Assembly (NCBI RefSeq): GCF_016599715.1 | Contig: NZ_CP067019.1 | Coordinates: 868,001-932,000 of the forward strand | DNA: 64,000 nt | DNA from: Acinetobacter sp. CS-2 | Lineage (GTDB): Bacteria; Pseudomonadota; Gammaproteobacteria; Pseudomonadales; Moraxellaceae | Reading direction: 5' to 3' | Part shown: positions 29,876-38,263 of the stretch, piece after piece | Numbering within the stretch: position 1 is the first letter of the stretch | How the letters are laid out: every line of letters begins with the position of its first letter | Made by a program: the position numbers and the translations under genes | Notes under the pieces: model-generated | The model's database searches: none | What the model was told of the DNA's origin: nothing | The model's input: only the letters and a program-made list of their open reading frames with translations

Positions 29876-30169
29876 TTAAAGTGCAGTTTTAATCAATGGG
29901 CAGGCTGCCAAGTCAGCATATAAAGCATGTACCTGTTCCAGTTCGACAAAAACGATTTGGGCAGTTAAAGAGTGATATTTTCCAGTGCGTGAAGGTTGTA
30001 CCTTGATGCTGTTACCATCAAATTCCGGAAAATGTTTTACCAAAATATCTACAACAGCAATATGTAATTCTTCACAGGCTTCACCAATCAGTTTGATCGG
30101 ATAATCCATAGGGAAAACCCATAGATGTTCCTGAAGTTCGCGAGATGGTGTACGGTCTAACATGGTCAT
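29876..30169 (-). CDS. ybeD: YbeD-like DUF493 family protein
   Basis: This 97-residue protein belongs to the UPF0250/DUF493 family. Family-like segments are WVFPMDYPIKLIGEA and the C-terminal AQIVFVELEQVHALYADLAA. The fold resembles an ACT/regulatory domain, and the function is unknown. Its place next to lipB, as in E. coli, suggests a link to lipoate metabolism. A GGGA element precedes the first ATG, and Met3 is an alternative start. Confidence 0.85.
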   Translation of the reverse strand: MTMLDRTPSRELQEHLWVFPMDYPIKLIGEACEELHIAVVDILVKHFPEFDGNSIKVQPSRTGKYHSLTAQIVFVELEQVHALYADLAACPLIKTAL

Positions 30170-30190
30170 AGTAGTCCCACTTATATATCA

Positions 30191-30214
30191 AACGCCTGCA
30201 TAGAGGCAGGCGTT
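30191..30214 (-). terminator. candidate terminator of rpoD
   Basis: AACGCCTGC (30191-30199) pairs with GCAGGCGTT (30206-30214), and a T-rich stretch follows on the minus strand. A second hairpin (GATGGGG / CCCCATC, about 30233-30266) lies between it and the rpoD stop. Confidence 0.6.
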
Positions 30215-30280
30215 ATGTGTTGCTGAATACTAGATGGGGGTATTGGATAACTTTTCAATCCCCATCCGTATCACTATGTC

Positions 30281-32167
30281 TTAGTCATTTTCCAGGAATG
30301 AACGTAAGTGTTCAGAACGAGAAGGATGACGTAATTTGCGTAGTGCTTTGGCTTCAATCTGGCGGATACGTTCACGGGTAACGTCAAACTGTTTACCGAC
30401 TTCTTCCAGAGTGTGGTCAGTCGGCATGTCGATACCAAAACGCATTTTCAAGACTTTCGCTTCACGTTCAGTCAGGTTTTCCAGTACTTCACGGGTTGCT
30501 TCTTTCAGGCCTTCTGAAGTTGCCGCATCAATTGGAGAAGTGATGTTGCCATCTTCAATAAAGTCACCCAAATGCGAATCTTCATCATCACCAATTGGCG
30601 TTTCCATGGAAATCGGCTCTTTGGCAATTTTAAGTACTTTACGGACTTTAACTTCATCCATTTCCAGACGTTCGCCCAATTCTTCCGGGGTTGGTTCACG
30701 GCCCATTTCCTGAAGTAATTGACGAGATACACGGTTGATCTTGTTGATGGTTTCAATCATGTGTACCGGGATACGAATGGTACGTGCCTGATCGGCAATC
30801 GAACGGGTAATTGCCTGACGAATCCACCAGGTGGCATAAGTCGAGAATTTATAACCGCGACGGTATTCAAACTTGTCTACCGCTTTCATCAAGCCGATGT
30901 TCCCTTCTTGAATCAGGTCAAGGAATTGCAAACCACGGTTGGTGTATTTTTTCGCAATCGAAATCACCAGACGCAAGTTGGCTTCAACCATTTCCTTTTT
31001 CGCACGACGGGCTTTTGCTTCACCTACAGCCATACGTTTAGAAATATCTTTGATTTCCTTAACATTCAAACCCAATTCTTTTTCGATGTCAGCAATCTTT
31101 TGCTGGAATGCCAGTACATCGGGACGTACTTTTTCTAAATAAGTTTTTTGTTCAGCTGGCGCTTTGGCAATTTGCTCATCCAACCAAGCTGGATTTGATT
31201 CCTGGCCCGGGAAAGATGTACGGAATTGAGTGCGGTCCATACGGCCACGGCGGACTGCATAACGCATTACTTCACGTTCAGACGTGCGGATCTGTTCATG
31301 GGTGCCACGAATCATTTCAGAAATGATGTCAAATAGACGCGGAGTGAATTTGAACATCATAAACACGGTTGCCAGTGCTTGAAGCGCTTCATCTGCCTGT
31401 TTGCTGTTACGACCGTGTTTTTCAATGGTCGCTTTAGTGGCTTTCCAGGCTTCTTCCAGTTCAGCAAAACGCACACGTGCAATTTCCGGGTCAGGACCTG
31501 ACTCACCTTCAGAATCATCCTCAGTTTCAGATTCTTCTTCTTCGTCATCGTCCAGTTTTACATCTTTGGTCGATTTAGATGTTGATTCTTCATCCTCATC
31601 GATATCCGCTTCATCTTCTAAAACTTCTGGAATTTCTTCATCAGATTCCGGGTCTAAATAGCCCGATAAAATATCAGCAAGACGACGTTCACCTTCGGTA
31701 ACATCGCTATATTCTTTTAATACAACTTCAACGGCATTTGGCCAGTAGGCAATTGAGTGCAGAACGTCACGAATACCTTCTTCAATGCGTTTGGCAATGC
31801 TAATTTCGCCTTCACGTGTTAAGAGTTCAACCGTTCCCATTTCACGCATGTACATACGTACGGGATCTGTGGTGCGACCAGGTTCGTTTTCAACAGAAGC
31901 AAGTACGGCTGCCGCTTCTTCTTCGGCAACTTCATCGGTCGCTTCTGCACTGGTGCCATCGAACATGGTGTCATCAGATTCAGGTGCACGTTCATGAACA
32001 GGAATACCGACATCCTGAAGCATCTGAATGATGTCTTCAATCTGTTCGCTTTCAGTGATCGAGTCTGGGAGATGATCGTTAACCTCAGCGTAAGTTAAGT
32101 AACCTTGCTCTTTGCCTCGGCTAATCAGAGCCGCTACTTGCGAAGTAGGGGAAGTCATATCGCTCAT
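30281..32167 (-). CDS. rpoD: RNA polymerase sigma factor RpoD (sigma-70)
   Basis: This primary sigma factor directs most housekeeping transcription. It has 628 residues. Region 1.1 is at the N-terminus ([20 protein letters not shown]), and a long acidic non-conserved region lies at about 165-225. The core-binding and -10-recognition regions 2.1-2.4 carry [20 protein letters not shown] and [17 protein letters not shown]. Region 3 follows, then region 4.2 with [19 protein letters not shown] near the C-terminus. Unlike E. coli, neither dnaG nor rpsU is adjacent; dnaG lies 15 kb away. Confidence 0.98.
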   Translation of the reverse strand: MSDMTSPTSQVAALISRGKEQGYLTYAEVNDHLPDSITESEQIEDIIQMLQDVGIPVHERAPESDDTMFDGTSAEATDEVAEEEAAAVLASVENEPGRTTDPVRMYMREMGTVELLTREGEISIAKRIEEGIRDVLHSIAYWPNAVEVVLKEYSDVTEGERRLADILSGYLDPESDEEIPEVLEDEADIDEDEESTSKSTKDVKLDDDEEEESETEDDSEGESGPDPEIARVRFAELEEAWKATKATIEKHGRNSKQADEALQALATVFMMFKFTPRLFDIISEMIRGTHEQIRTSEREVMRYAVRRGRMDRTQFRTSFPGQESNPAWLDEQIAKAPAEQKTYLEKVRPDVLAFQQKIADIEKELGLNVKEIKDISKRMAVGEAKARRAKKEMVEANLRLVISIAKKYTNRGLQFLDLIQEGNIGLMKAVDKFEYRRGYKFSTYATWWIRQAITRSIADQARTIRIPVHMIETINKINRVSRQLLQEMGREPTPEELGERLEMDEVKVRKVLKIAKEPISMETPIGDDEDSHLGDFIEDGNITSPIDAATSEGLKEATREVLENLTEREAKVLKMRFGIDMPTDHTLEEVGKQFDVTRERIRQIEAKALRKLRHPSRSEHLRSFLEND

Positions 32168-32536
32168 CTTTGCTTACTCTTCGTTGAATCTGTGGCAGTG
32201 AAAAACCGTGCATGATAGCACAATTTGCTTAAAATTGTTTTGAATATTGATTGCTCAAGTTTCATTTAAAAATATAAATTTGATTTAACAGCTGTTTTCA
32301 ATATTGGGCTGAAACTTTTTTTTTCAAGTCCATAGGGTGGATCACTCAAATTATGTTGAGTTTTTATTGGTCCATGCTGGAAATTCCAGGAACTAATAAA
32401 TACACAATTTTTAGGGAGAAAAACAAGATTAAACCCGGTTTACGGGAGAAAAAAATAAAAATACTTGACAAGAGCGCATAAGCAGGATAAATAGCGCCTA
32501 GACCCATTCACTTTTTTTCACCATGAGGTAGTTTTA
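32168..32536. other. intergenic region upstream of rpoD and the PA3496-like gene
   Basis: This AT-rich region of about 370 bp lies between divergent genes. Apart from the promoter at 32465-32493 I see no gene or clear structure. Confidence 0.5.
32465..32493 (+). promoter_or_regulatory. sigma-70 promoter for the PA3496-like gene
   Basis: TTGACA (32465-32470) and TAAATA (32488-32493) are separated by 17 bp, about 45 bp before the GTG start. Confidence 0.5.
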
Positions 32537-32746
32537 GTGTCTTCTACAGATTTTGAACTAGATGATAGCTACAGTGATGATGATGTTAGTTTTGATGAAG
32601 TATCAAGCAAAATTAGTGCTAAAGAGTCGTTAGAAAAACGTCGTCTGATTGATGACCTTCTTGCACAACGTCGTTTAGAGCGTGAGCTGAAAGATTTTGA
32701 TTATGATCTGGATGATGACGACGATTTTGATGATGAAGAAAACTAA
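32537..32746 (+). CDS. PA3496-like small acidic protein
   Basis: This 69-residue highly acidic protein has a central basic-amphipathic segment (KRRLIDDLLAQRRLERELKDF) that resembles the PA3496 family, sometimes named as a putative envelope integrity protein. Acidic runs flank it on both sides. It starts with GTG at 32537, with GAGGT 7 bases upstream. No membrane segment or signal peptide is seen. It is probably cotranscribed with the UPF0149 gene 69 bp downstream. The family call is by eye. Confidence 0.7.
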   Translation: MSSTDFELDDSYSDDDVSFDEVSSKISAKESLEKRRLIDDLLAQRRLERELKDFDYDLDDDDDFDDEEN

Positions 32747-32815
32747 AATAGGATTCTGCATAGCGGGCTAAAATGCTATGCTATGTCGCAGTTATTTTAC
32801 AAACCTGGATTTTAA

Positions 32816-33340
32816 ATGAGTGCTTTAGATTTAGACCTTTTAAGCGAATATCTAGATGGCGACCAGAATGAATATGGTCTAGATTTTCCGGCTACTCATG
32901 GCTTTTTATGTGCAATTGCGGTTGGTCCGAAATTCGATAAATGGCTGGACGAACTTTTTGATAACAATCACAAGAAAGTGCCTGCTGAAATCATTGCTCA
33001 AGTAAAAGCCTGGTTAGAATCAATTCGTCAAAGCCTGGCGAATGAAGAAGGAATTGAGTTTCCTTTTGAAATTGAAGAAGCAGAAGTGGATTCAAGTTTA
33101 GGTGACTGGAGCGTTGGTTTTGTCGATGCGATGTTCCTAAACGAAGATGCCTGGTTCACGCCCGAACATGAAGAGCAACTGGTAGACTTAACTTTACCAA
33201 TGATGGTCTTTAGTGGTGTGGATGAAGAAGATCCGCAAATGGAATCTTTCCGTCGCAATGGCCAGTTGATGGATGAAATTGCTGAAGAAATCCCGGATAA
33301 TTTAAATGAATTATATTTGATGTACCATACGCCAGCATGA
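32816..33340 (+). CDS. UPF0149 (YgfB/YecA-like) family protein
   Basis: This 174-residue acidic protein has helical repeats typical of UPF0149: LDLDLLSEYLDG, THGFLCAIAVGP and WSVGFVDAMFLNEDAW. The C-terminal SEC-C zinc motif found in some YecA proteins is absent. The role is not known; YgfB in Pseudomonas affects regulation. The last codons overlap the first copy of an imperfect direct repeat (33329-33430). Confidence 0.85.
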   Translation: MSALDLDLLSEYLDGDQNEYGLDFPATHGFLCAIAVGPKFDKWLDELFDNNHKKVPAEIIAQVKAWLESIRQSLANEEGIEFPFEIEEAEVDSSLGDWSVGFVDAMFLNEDAWFTPEHEEQLVDLTLPMMVFSGVDEEDPQMESFRRNGQLMDEIAEEIPDNLNELYLMYHTPA

Positions 33341-33430
33341 TGGTACGCCTTGCGCTGCTATAATCGCCGCGCATAGATCCACACACACCAGCGTGATGTG
33401 ACATCTTGTGCTGTTCTAATCGCAGCTTAT
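33329..33430. repeat. imperfect 46-bp direct repeat, period 56 bp
   Basis: Copy A (33329-33374) and copy B (33385-33430) match at about three quarters of positions. Shared cores include CCAGC, TGATG, CTTG, GCTG and TAATCGC. Copy A includes the last codons and stop of the UPF0149 gene. Confidence 0.6.
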
Positions 33431-33460
33431 GTATGTATTTAGCTCAGATTAATTTGTTAA

Positions 33461-33490
33461 TTAAAAAAGCACTATAAGGTGCTTTTTTAA
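33461..33490. terminator. bidirectional intrinsic terminator
   Basis: TTAAAAAAGCAC (33461-33472) pairs perfectly with GTGCTTTTTTAA (33479-33490). It lies between the UPF0149 gene and the convergent membrane protein gene. Confidence 0.92.
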
Positions 33491-33501
33491 TTGTCAACTG
33501 G

Positions 33502-33921
33502 CTATTTTCTGGATTTTAATTTCAAGAAGAGCGGACTCATCCACTGATAGGCAATAAAGAATAAAGCAAAATGTATTGCAACGATGAGCAACATAAATAC
33601 GGCATAACCTGTTAAACCCATTTTTTCAGCAGATTGAATAATTTGTTCTGCATTCGGGTTCATCATGACCAAAAAGAATATAATAAAACACTCCAAAGTA
33701 ATGGCAATTGCAGTATTTCCCCAGACCAAGATATTGCGTTCTTGTGCAGTCGGCAAGCGTTGTTCTTTTTGCAGGAATTTAATCACATGACGAATCATGG
33801 TAACAAAAAAAATAGCGACGAAGAGCATCAAGCCAAGATTGGTAACAAACAATAAAAACAAAACGCTGAGAATTAAAACCACGCCATAATCGATAGCAAA
33901 ACTTTTTAGATATTGTTGCAT
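33502..33921 (-). CDS. small multi-spanning membrane protein
   Basis: This 139-residue protein has four predicted membrane helices at about 11-27, 29-45, 68-88 and 104-127. The loop KFLQKEQRLPTAQERNILVW between helices 2 and 3 resembles the ABZJ_00895-type proteins of Acinetobacter, but I am not certain. The function is unknown. It lies 21 bp after the DedA gene on the same strand and is probably cotranscribed. Confidence 0.7.
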   Translation of the reverse strand: MQQYLKSFAIDYGVVLILSVLFLLFVTNLGLMLFVAIFFVTMIRHVIKFLQKEQRLPTAQERNILVWGNTAIAITLECFIIFFLVMMNPNAEQIIQSAEKMGLTGYAVFMLLIVAIHFALFFIAYQWMSPLFLKLKSRK

Positions 33922-33942
33922 TTAAGCCCCTGATAAAATCAA

Positions 33943-34557
33943 TTAGTTCTTCATTTTGCGTAGTTGTCTACGGTATAAGAGGATGGCGATAATCACCAGG
34001 ATAATGAGGATAATACCATGGCTGACTTGGCTAAATATTTGCTGCATGAGCTGTTGGTTTTCACCAAAATAAAAACCGACACACGCCAGAAATGTAGTCC
34101 AGATGATGGTCCCTAAGCCGCTGTAAAACATAAATTTCCAAAAAGGCATGTGGCTCATGCCAGCAGGAATACTAATCAGCGAGCGAACTGCTGGAATCAT
34201 ACGACCAAAGAATACGATGCGATGTCCATAATGCTCAAACCAGTCCAGAGACTTTTTAACATCACTAGATTTGATAAACATATATCTGCCATAACGGTCA
34301 ACGAAACGGAAAATATTGTCATGGTTAAACTTATAGCCAATCCAATACAGTAAAGCAGCTGCAAGCAATGAACCGAAACAACCGGCAATGATGACGCCAA
34401 ATAAAGTCAGCTGGCCTTGTGATGCAGAATAGCCAGCAGAAGGCATGATGATTTCAGATGGAATGGGAGGAAATATATTATCAAGAAACATCAGCAGGGC
34501 AATACCAAGATAGCCCAGTTGTTCCATAATGGAAATAATCCACTCTGTCAGATTCAT
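33943..34557 (-). CDS. DedA family membrane protein
   Basis: This 204-residue inner-membrane protein is of the DedA/SNARE-associated family. Members act in lipid carrier recycling (undecaprenyl phosphate or phosphatidylethanolamine flipping) and in membrane energetics. The conserved N-terminal FLDNIFPPIPSEIIMPSAGY and the region HRIVFFGRMIPAVRSLISIP, with the key arginines, are present. Five or so hydrophobic segments are visible. Which of several DedA paralogues it is cannot be decided here. Confidence 0.9.
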   Translation of the reverse strand: MNLTEWIISIMEQLGYLGIALLMFLDNIFPPIPSEIIMPSAGYSASQGQLTLFGVIIAGCFGSLLAAALLYWIGYKFNHDNIFRFVDRYGRYMFIKSSDVKKSLDWFEHYGHRIVFFGRMIPAVRSLISIPAGMSHMPFWKFMFYSGLGTIIWTTFLACVGFYFGENQQLMQQIFSQVSHGIILIILVIIAILLYRRQLRKMKN

Positions 34558-34642
34558 AAAGTGATAAAAATATTAGTGATATTTATATCATCCTAAATTT
34601 AATTGATTGCAGGGTAAAGTATATTCAGGGAATCCATTTAGA

Positions 34643-34927
34643 TTATTCTTGGCTATGAATCAGTGTGTGGATATAAACTTTTCTTAAGCTATAGGCGAGC
34701 GCGAATGGAATGACACCGAGCAAGACATATTCAAGCAGATTAGGTGTGAGATGGTAGGCAATAAACAGGGAAAAAATACTGCCAATAACAGCACCCATCA
34801 TCACAATAAAAAGATGGGATTCCTGCTCTAGAGTTTGTTTAATGTGTTTGACTTTTTGTAGATTTCTTTCGCGTGCAAGGTAAAAGCGTCGAGTATAATT
34901 GGCGGAACGACTAATTGCTCTTGACAT
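34643..34927 (-). CDS. hypothetical protein with two membrane helices
   Basis: This 94-residue protein has a basic N-terminus (MSRAISRSANYTRRFYLARE) and two hydrophobic segments at about 40-57 and 66-80. AGGAG lies 7 bases before the ATG, which supports a real gene. I do not recognise a family. Confidence 0.6.
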   Translation of the reverse strand: MSRAISRSANYTRRFYLARERNLQKVKHIKQTLEQESHLFIVMMGAVIGSIFSLFIAYHLTPNLLEYVLLGVIPFALAYSLRKVYIHTLIHSQE

Positions 34928-35375
34928 AATTTAACTCCTTTTCACGTTATAAATTAATATGTTGTGGGATTATTGTAATTTTTATCTCAGACTATCAGAT
35001 TGTTTGTGACTTGACACACATTAATGGTAAAAATTGGTGATATTTTTTTATTTATTGTTAATTTTAGGTAAATAAAAGTCCTCTTGTGATTAATGCTAAT
35101 CAGTTAAGGAATTTAAAAAGAGACTCTTAAATTTTTGGCTTCATGACGGAGTCTGGGTATTTTAAATTAGATACTTGAGACCATTTTTTACTTTGGTTCC
35201 GCCCTGAGAAGCATTACTTCCTAAGATCAAAGCTCTTTGTTATCCGTAAAACTCATCAGCCACTATCAACTCGTAAATTTATCGCAGAAACAATCATTTT
35301 TTAATGTAGTGCTGTTTCAATAGGCTGTGGATGAATTTTCAAAATATTAAATATAATCATGGATTTAAAAAAGAA
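34928..35375. other. intergenic region upstream of the 34643-34927 gene
   Basis: This stretch is about 450 bp, AT-rich, without an open frame of note. It should hold the promoter of the minus-strand gene at 34643. I see no other structure beyond a short palindrome, AAGAGACTCTT, near 35120. Confidence 0.4.
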
Positions 35376-35407
35376 AATGCCAGTCAATTGCTTAACTGAC
35401 TGGCATT
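35376..35407 (-). terminator. intrinsic terminator of trhO
   Basis: AATGCCAGTCA (35376-35386) pairs perfectly with TGACTGGCATT (35397-35407), with a T-rich tail on the minus strand. Confidence 0.88.
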
Positions 35408-35440
35408 ACTTTTGTGAGTGCTTTTATTGAAGGCATTCGA

Positions 35441-36373
35441 TTACAGACGTTTACGTTTAGCGGCTGCAATTTGTGACTGACGCATACGGAAACCAGCTTT
35501 TTGCTTCTCGCTGGTTTTGTCGATGCAGTATTTACATGATACGCCATGTTCATAGCTTGGAAGTTCTACTTCTCCAGGAAGCAAAGGCCAGCCACAAGCA
35601 TGACACTTGGTGTTCTGGCCTTCTTCTACACCATGAGTTACGGCTGTACGGCCATCAAACACGAAACATTCACCTTCCCACATACTTTCATCAGCAGGAG
35701 TTTCTTCCAGGTATTTTAAAATACCGCCTTTCAAGTGATAGACCTCATTAAAGCCTTCTTGCAGCAATAATGATGTTGATTTTTCACAGCGAATACCACC
35801 CGTACAGAACATGGCAATTTTCTTGTCTTTATGCTGTTCCAGCTGTTTTTTTACATATTCCGGGAATTCACGGAAGGTTTCAGTTTTAGGATCAATTGCA
35901 CCTTTAAATGTACCGGCTTTATATTCGTAGTCGTTACGCGTATCAATTAAGATCACGTCATCACGTGCAATCAGTTCGTTCCATTCTTTTGGATCAAGAT
36001 AGTGACCGACTAAATCGCGCGGTTTGACTTCAACGCCTAAAGTCACAATTTCTTTTTTCAGTTTAATTTTCATTTTACGAAATGGCTTGTCAGAGCTGTG
36101 TGACTCTTTATATTCCATTGCGTTAAAACCTTCATCCAGAAGAAACTGGTGGATGGTATCAATTGCTGCACGGTCACCTGCTACAGTACCGTTAATGCCT
36201 TCTCCTGCAACAATAAGAGTTCCACAAAGATTGATGGTTTTTACCAAATCAAGAAGACGTTGCTGCAGATCGGCAGGATTTTGAACTTCTTTAAATTGAT
36301 ATAGTGCCGCAACAACCCAGTCAGTGGTCGCTTGCTGTTCTACAGGTGCAAGCTGTTCTACAGTAGCGTTCAT
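35441..36373 (-). CDS. trhO: tRNA uridine(34) hydroxylase TrhO (YceA family)
   Basis: This rhodanese-fold enzyme makes 5-hydroxyuridine at the wobble position using oxygen, on the path to cmo5U/mo5U. It has 310 residues from the ATG at 36373, with GGAG upstream. The rhodanese domain spans about 125-225 (VILIDTRNDYEYKAGTF). The active-site loop is MFCTGGIRCEKS with Cys190. The C-terminal cysteine pairs (CHACGWPLL and CKYC) could bind metal. The gene is monocistronic. Confidence 0.94.
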   Translation of the reverse strand: MNATVEQLAPVEQQATTDWVVAALYQFKEVQNPADLQQRLLDLVKTINLCGTLIVAGEGINGTVAGDRAAIDTIHQFLLDEGFNAMEYKESHSSDKPFRKMKIKLKKEIVTLGVEVKPRDLVGHYLDPKEWNELIARDDVILIDTRNDYEYKAGTFKGAIDPKTETFREFPEYVKKQLEQHKDKKIAMFCTGGIRCEKSTSLLLQEGFNEVYHLKGGILKYLEETPADESMWEGECFVFDGRTAVTHGVEEGQNTKCHACGWPLLPGEVELPSYEHGVSCKYCIDKTSEKQKAGFRMRQSQIAAAKRKRL

Positions 36374-36579
36374 GGAAAACTCCAAATGTATTAAGGTAAG
36401 ACAAAATTTAAGCCGCATATTCTAACGTGAATTGGCACAATTAGCGATAAAACCTAGTATGAAATATGGTTTTTCATTTGCTGTTGGGGGATGTATGATG
36501 CCTGTGCTGATGGTTTATCAAATCAGAAAAGCGGTCTGAATTTTCCAGATGTGAACATTGTTGAATTTCGGAGTTTATT

Positions 36580-37068
36580 TTGAATACTGATCGTCGAATT
36601 GCTTCTTTGACCCCATGTGCAGGGCGTTGCTCTACGGTGTTTGGTGATTCGGTCTGTCGGGGGTGCCGTCGTTTTAATCATGAAGTGATTAAATGGAATA
36701 CCTATACAGCAGAGCAGCATACAGCCATTTGGCGTCGATTAGATTCGCAACTTGATCAGATTTTGATTCCAATGTTGCCTATGGCCGATATCGCCCATGT
36801 TGAAAGTTTTGTTTTGTCCAAGCGTGTGCGTTTGCGTCCGGATGCGAGTAAAGGGCGCAAGCTCTACCATGCATTAAAGTTGTGTGAGAAAAATCGTCAT
36901 TTTACTGATGATAGTGGGTTAGGTATTCACTATAAAGATGTTCGTCCTTTGTGGGATGAATTTGAGCGACGAGTATTGGCACTTGCCACGGCCAGTTATG
37001 ATTTGGCCTTTTTACGAGCTGATGGCATCAGTATGCATTTGCTGCAAAGTCTGGAAGAAGAGGATTAA
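36580..37068 (+). CDS. DUF1289-domain protein
   Basis: This is a 162-residue protein. The N-terminal 45 residues carry the cysteine-rich DUF1289 pattern (PCAGRCSTVFGDSVCRGC), a probable small metal-binding unit. The remainder is soluble and unrecognised. The predicted start is TTG at 36580, with GGAG 7 bases upstream. The function is unknown. It converges with ribB. Confidence 0.8.
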   Translation: MNTDRRIASLTPCAGRCSTVFGDSVCRGCRRFNHEVIKWNTYTAEQHTAIWRRLDSQLDQILIPMLPMADIAHVESFVLSKRVRLRPDASKGRKLYHALKLCEKNRHFTDDSGLGIHYKDVRPLWDEFERRVLALATASYDLAFLRADGISMHLLQSLEEED

Positions 37069-37140
37069 GTCCTCTTTTTTAACTTAAAATTTATAAAAAA
37101 ATTTCTTATTCTCGTGTGCACTGAAATCATTTTGCATTAA

Positions 37141-37177
37141 AAAATCATCAGGCTTGACCAGGAAGCCTGATGATTTT
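37141..37177. terminator. bidirectional intrinsic terminator between DUF1289 gene and ribB
   Basis: AAAATCATCAGGCTT (37141-37155) pairs with AAGCCTGATGATTTT (37163-37177) around 7 nt. Confidence 0.9.
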
Positions 37178-37207
37178 CATTTTTTGTGGCAAGCTTTGTT
37201 GTCTCGT

Positions 37208-37867
37208 TTAAAGATTATGCTGCAAACGGTACTGTACAATTTCTTCAATGGTAATCACGGTTAAATGATGAGTCTGTGCATAAGACAGAACCTGAATACC
37301 AGATGCCATCGTACCGTCAGGATTGGTCAGTTCACACAAAACCCCAGCAGGTTTTAAACCGGCCAAACGTGCGAGATCAATAGTACCTTCGGTATGACCA
37401 CGACGGGTGAGTACGCCACCTTCGCGCGCACGTAAGGGGAACACATGACCCGGGCGGTTTAAGTCGCTTGCCACAGCGCCATCCTTAATGGCCGCTTTTA
37501 CTGTGGTGGTGCGGTCTTTGGCGGAAACACCCGTAGTGACACCTGAAGCTGCTTCAATGGTCACGGTAAAGGCTGTTTTAAACTGACTCGAGTTGTCAGT
37601 CACCATTGGTGGCAGTTCTAAATGATTGGCGAGTTTATCGGTCAGGCAAAGACAGACAATGCCTGAACCATCACGAATCATGCGAGCCATGGTTTCTACA
37701 GTTAAGGTCTCTGCTGCTACAATCAGGTCGGCTTCATTTTCGCGGTCAAAGTCATCCATCACCAAAACAGGTTTACCCTGGCGGATATCTTCTAGGGCTT
37801 TTTGGATGCGTTGTTCAGCAGGAGGAAGGGCAGAAAAGAAAATTTCGGGTTGAATCAAACTAGACAT
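37208..37867 (-). CDS. ribB: 3,4-dihydroxy-2-butanone 4-phosphate synthase
   Basis: This enzyme converts ribulose 5-phosphate to the four-carbon unit of riboflavin. It has 219 residues from the ATG at 37867; the longer frame to 37945 would enter the leader. Conserved parts are [26 protein letters not shown], and [20 protein letters not shown] with [12 protein letters not shown]. There is no fused GTP cyclohydrolase II domain. Expression is almost certainly controlled by the FMN riboswitch immediately upstream. Confidence 0.97.
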   Translation of the reverse strand: MSSLIQPEIFFSALPPAEQRIQKALEDIRQGKPVLVMDDFDRENEADLIVAAETLTVETMARMIRDGSGIVCLCLTDKLANHLELPPMVTDNSSQFKTAFTVTIEAASGVTTGVSAKDRTTTVKAAIKDGAVASDLNRPGHVFPLRAREGGVLTRRGHTEGTIDLARLAGLKPAGVLCELTNPDGTMASGIQVLSYAQTHHLTVITIEEIVQYRLQHNL

Positions 37868-37961
37868 TGAAACGCTCTCGTAAAATAAACATACGGTTGA
37901 ACATTTCAGGACTGATGCAGAAATGGGGTCGCAGCGATATATCACATATCAATATCGGTTA

Positions 37962-38120
37962 CGTCGTCTTCTTTCATCCGGACTATACCGTCGGCTTTGG
38001 TTTTTCACCAAATCTGCGAGTAAACTTTAACCAGTTTACAGGCTCGTGGGCTGATTAAATCCTACAAGAATGTAGTTTTAATTTACCACCGGTGGGGAAT
38101 TGCACCCCGCCCTGAAGCGA
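37962..38120 (-). promoter_or_regulatory. FMN riboswitch (RFN element)
   Basis: On the minus strand the leader contains the canonical RFN core: CAGGGCGGGGTGCAATTCCC, CACCGGTGGTAAAT, AGCCCACGAGC, GCCGACGGTATAGTCCGGAT and a closing GAAAGAAGACGAC. It lies about 95 nt before ribB. FMN binding is expected to reduce ribB expression. Confidence 0.96.
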
Positions 38121-38129
38121 TGTGTCATA

Positions 38130-38160
38130 AGTATAGTCCTGTTTTTAACAGTGGGTACAA
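38130..38160 (-). promoter_or_regulatory. probable promoter of the riboswitch-ribB transcript
   Basis: On the minus strand TATACT (plus 38130-38135) lies about 10 bp before the riboswitch. A TTGTAC lies 19 bp upstream of it (plus 38155-38160). Confidence 0.45.
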
Positions 38161-38244
38161 ATTTCTATAGATGAATCAGTCATATCCATAGTCAAACCAA
38201 GAATAACTTTAGAATAAGCTTATAATTATGAATATGTAGGGTAT

Positions 38245-38252
38245 AAAAAAGC
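38245..38252 (-). other. distal half of a terminator split by the IS4 element
   Basis: AAAAAAGC at 38245-38252 would pair with GCTTTTT at 39699-39705 if the 1423-bp IS and one copy of the 11-bp duplication were removed. Between them lay CCGC-AGAA-GCGA, giving a hairpin with one mismatch and an A/T tail after panD. Confidence 0.65.
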
Positions 38253-38263
38253 CCGCAGAAGCG
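38253..38263. repeat. target site duplication of the IS4 element (left copy)
   Basis: CCGCAGAAGCG here is repeated exactly at 39687-39697 on the other side of the element. The length, 11 bp, fits the IS4 family. Confidence 0.92.

Noticed and set aside
30281..31700. Many antisense frames across rpoD, including a serine-rich one at 31401-31661
   Set aside because: They are shadows of the rpoD codon pattern and its acidic region.
37867..38058. 63-codon plus-strand frame upstream of ribB
   Set aside because: It runs antisense through the FMN riboswitch, which explains the sequence conservation.
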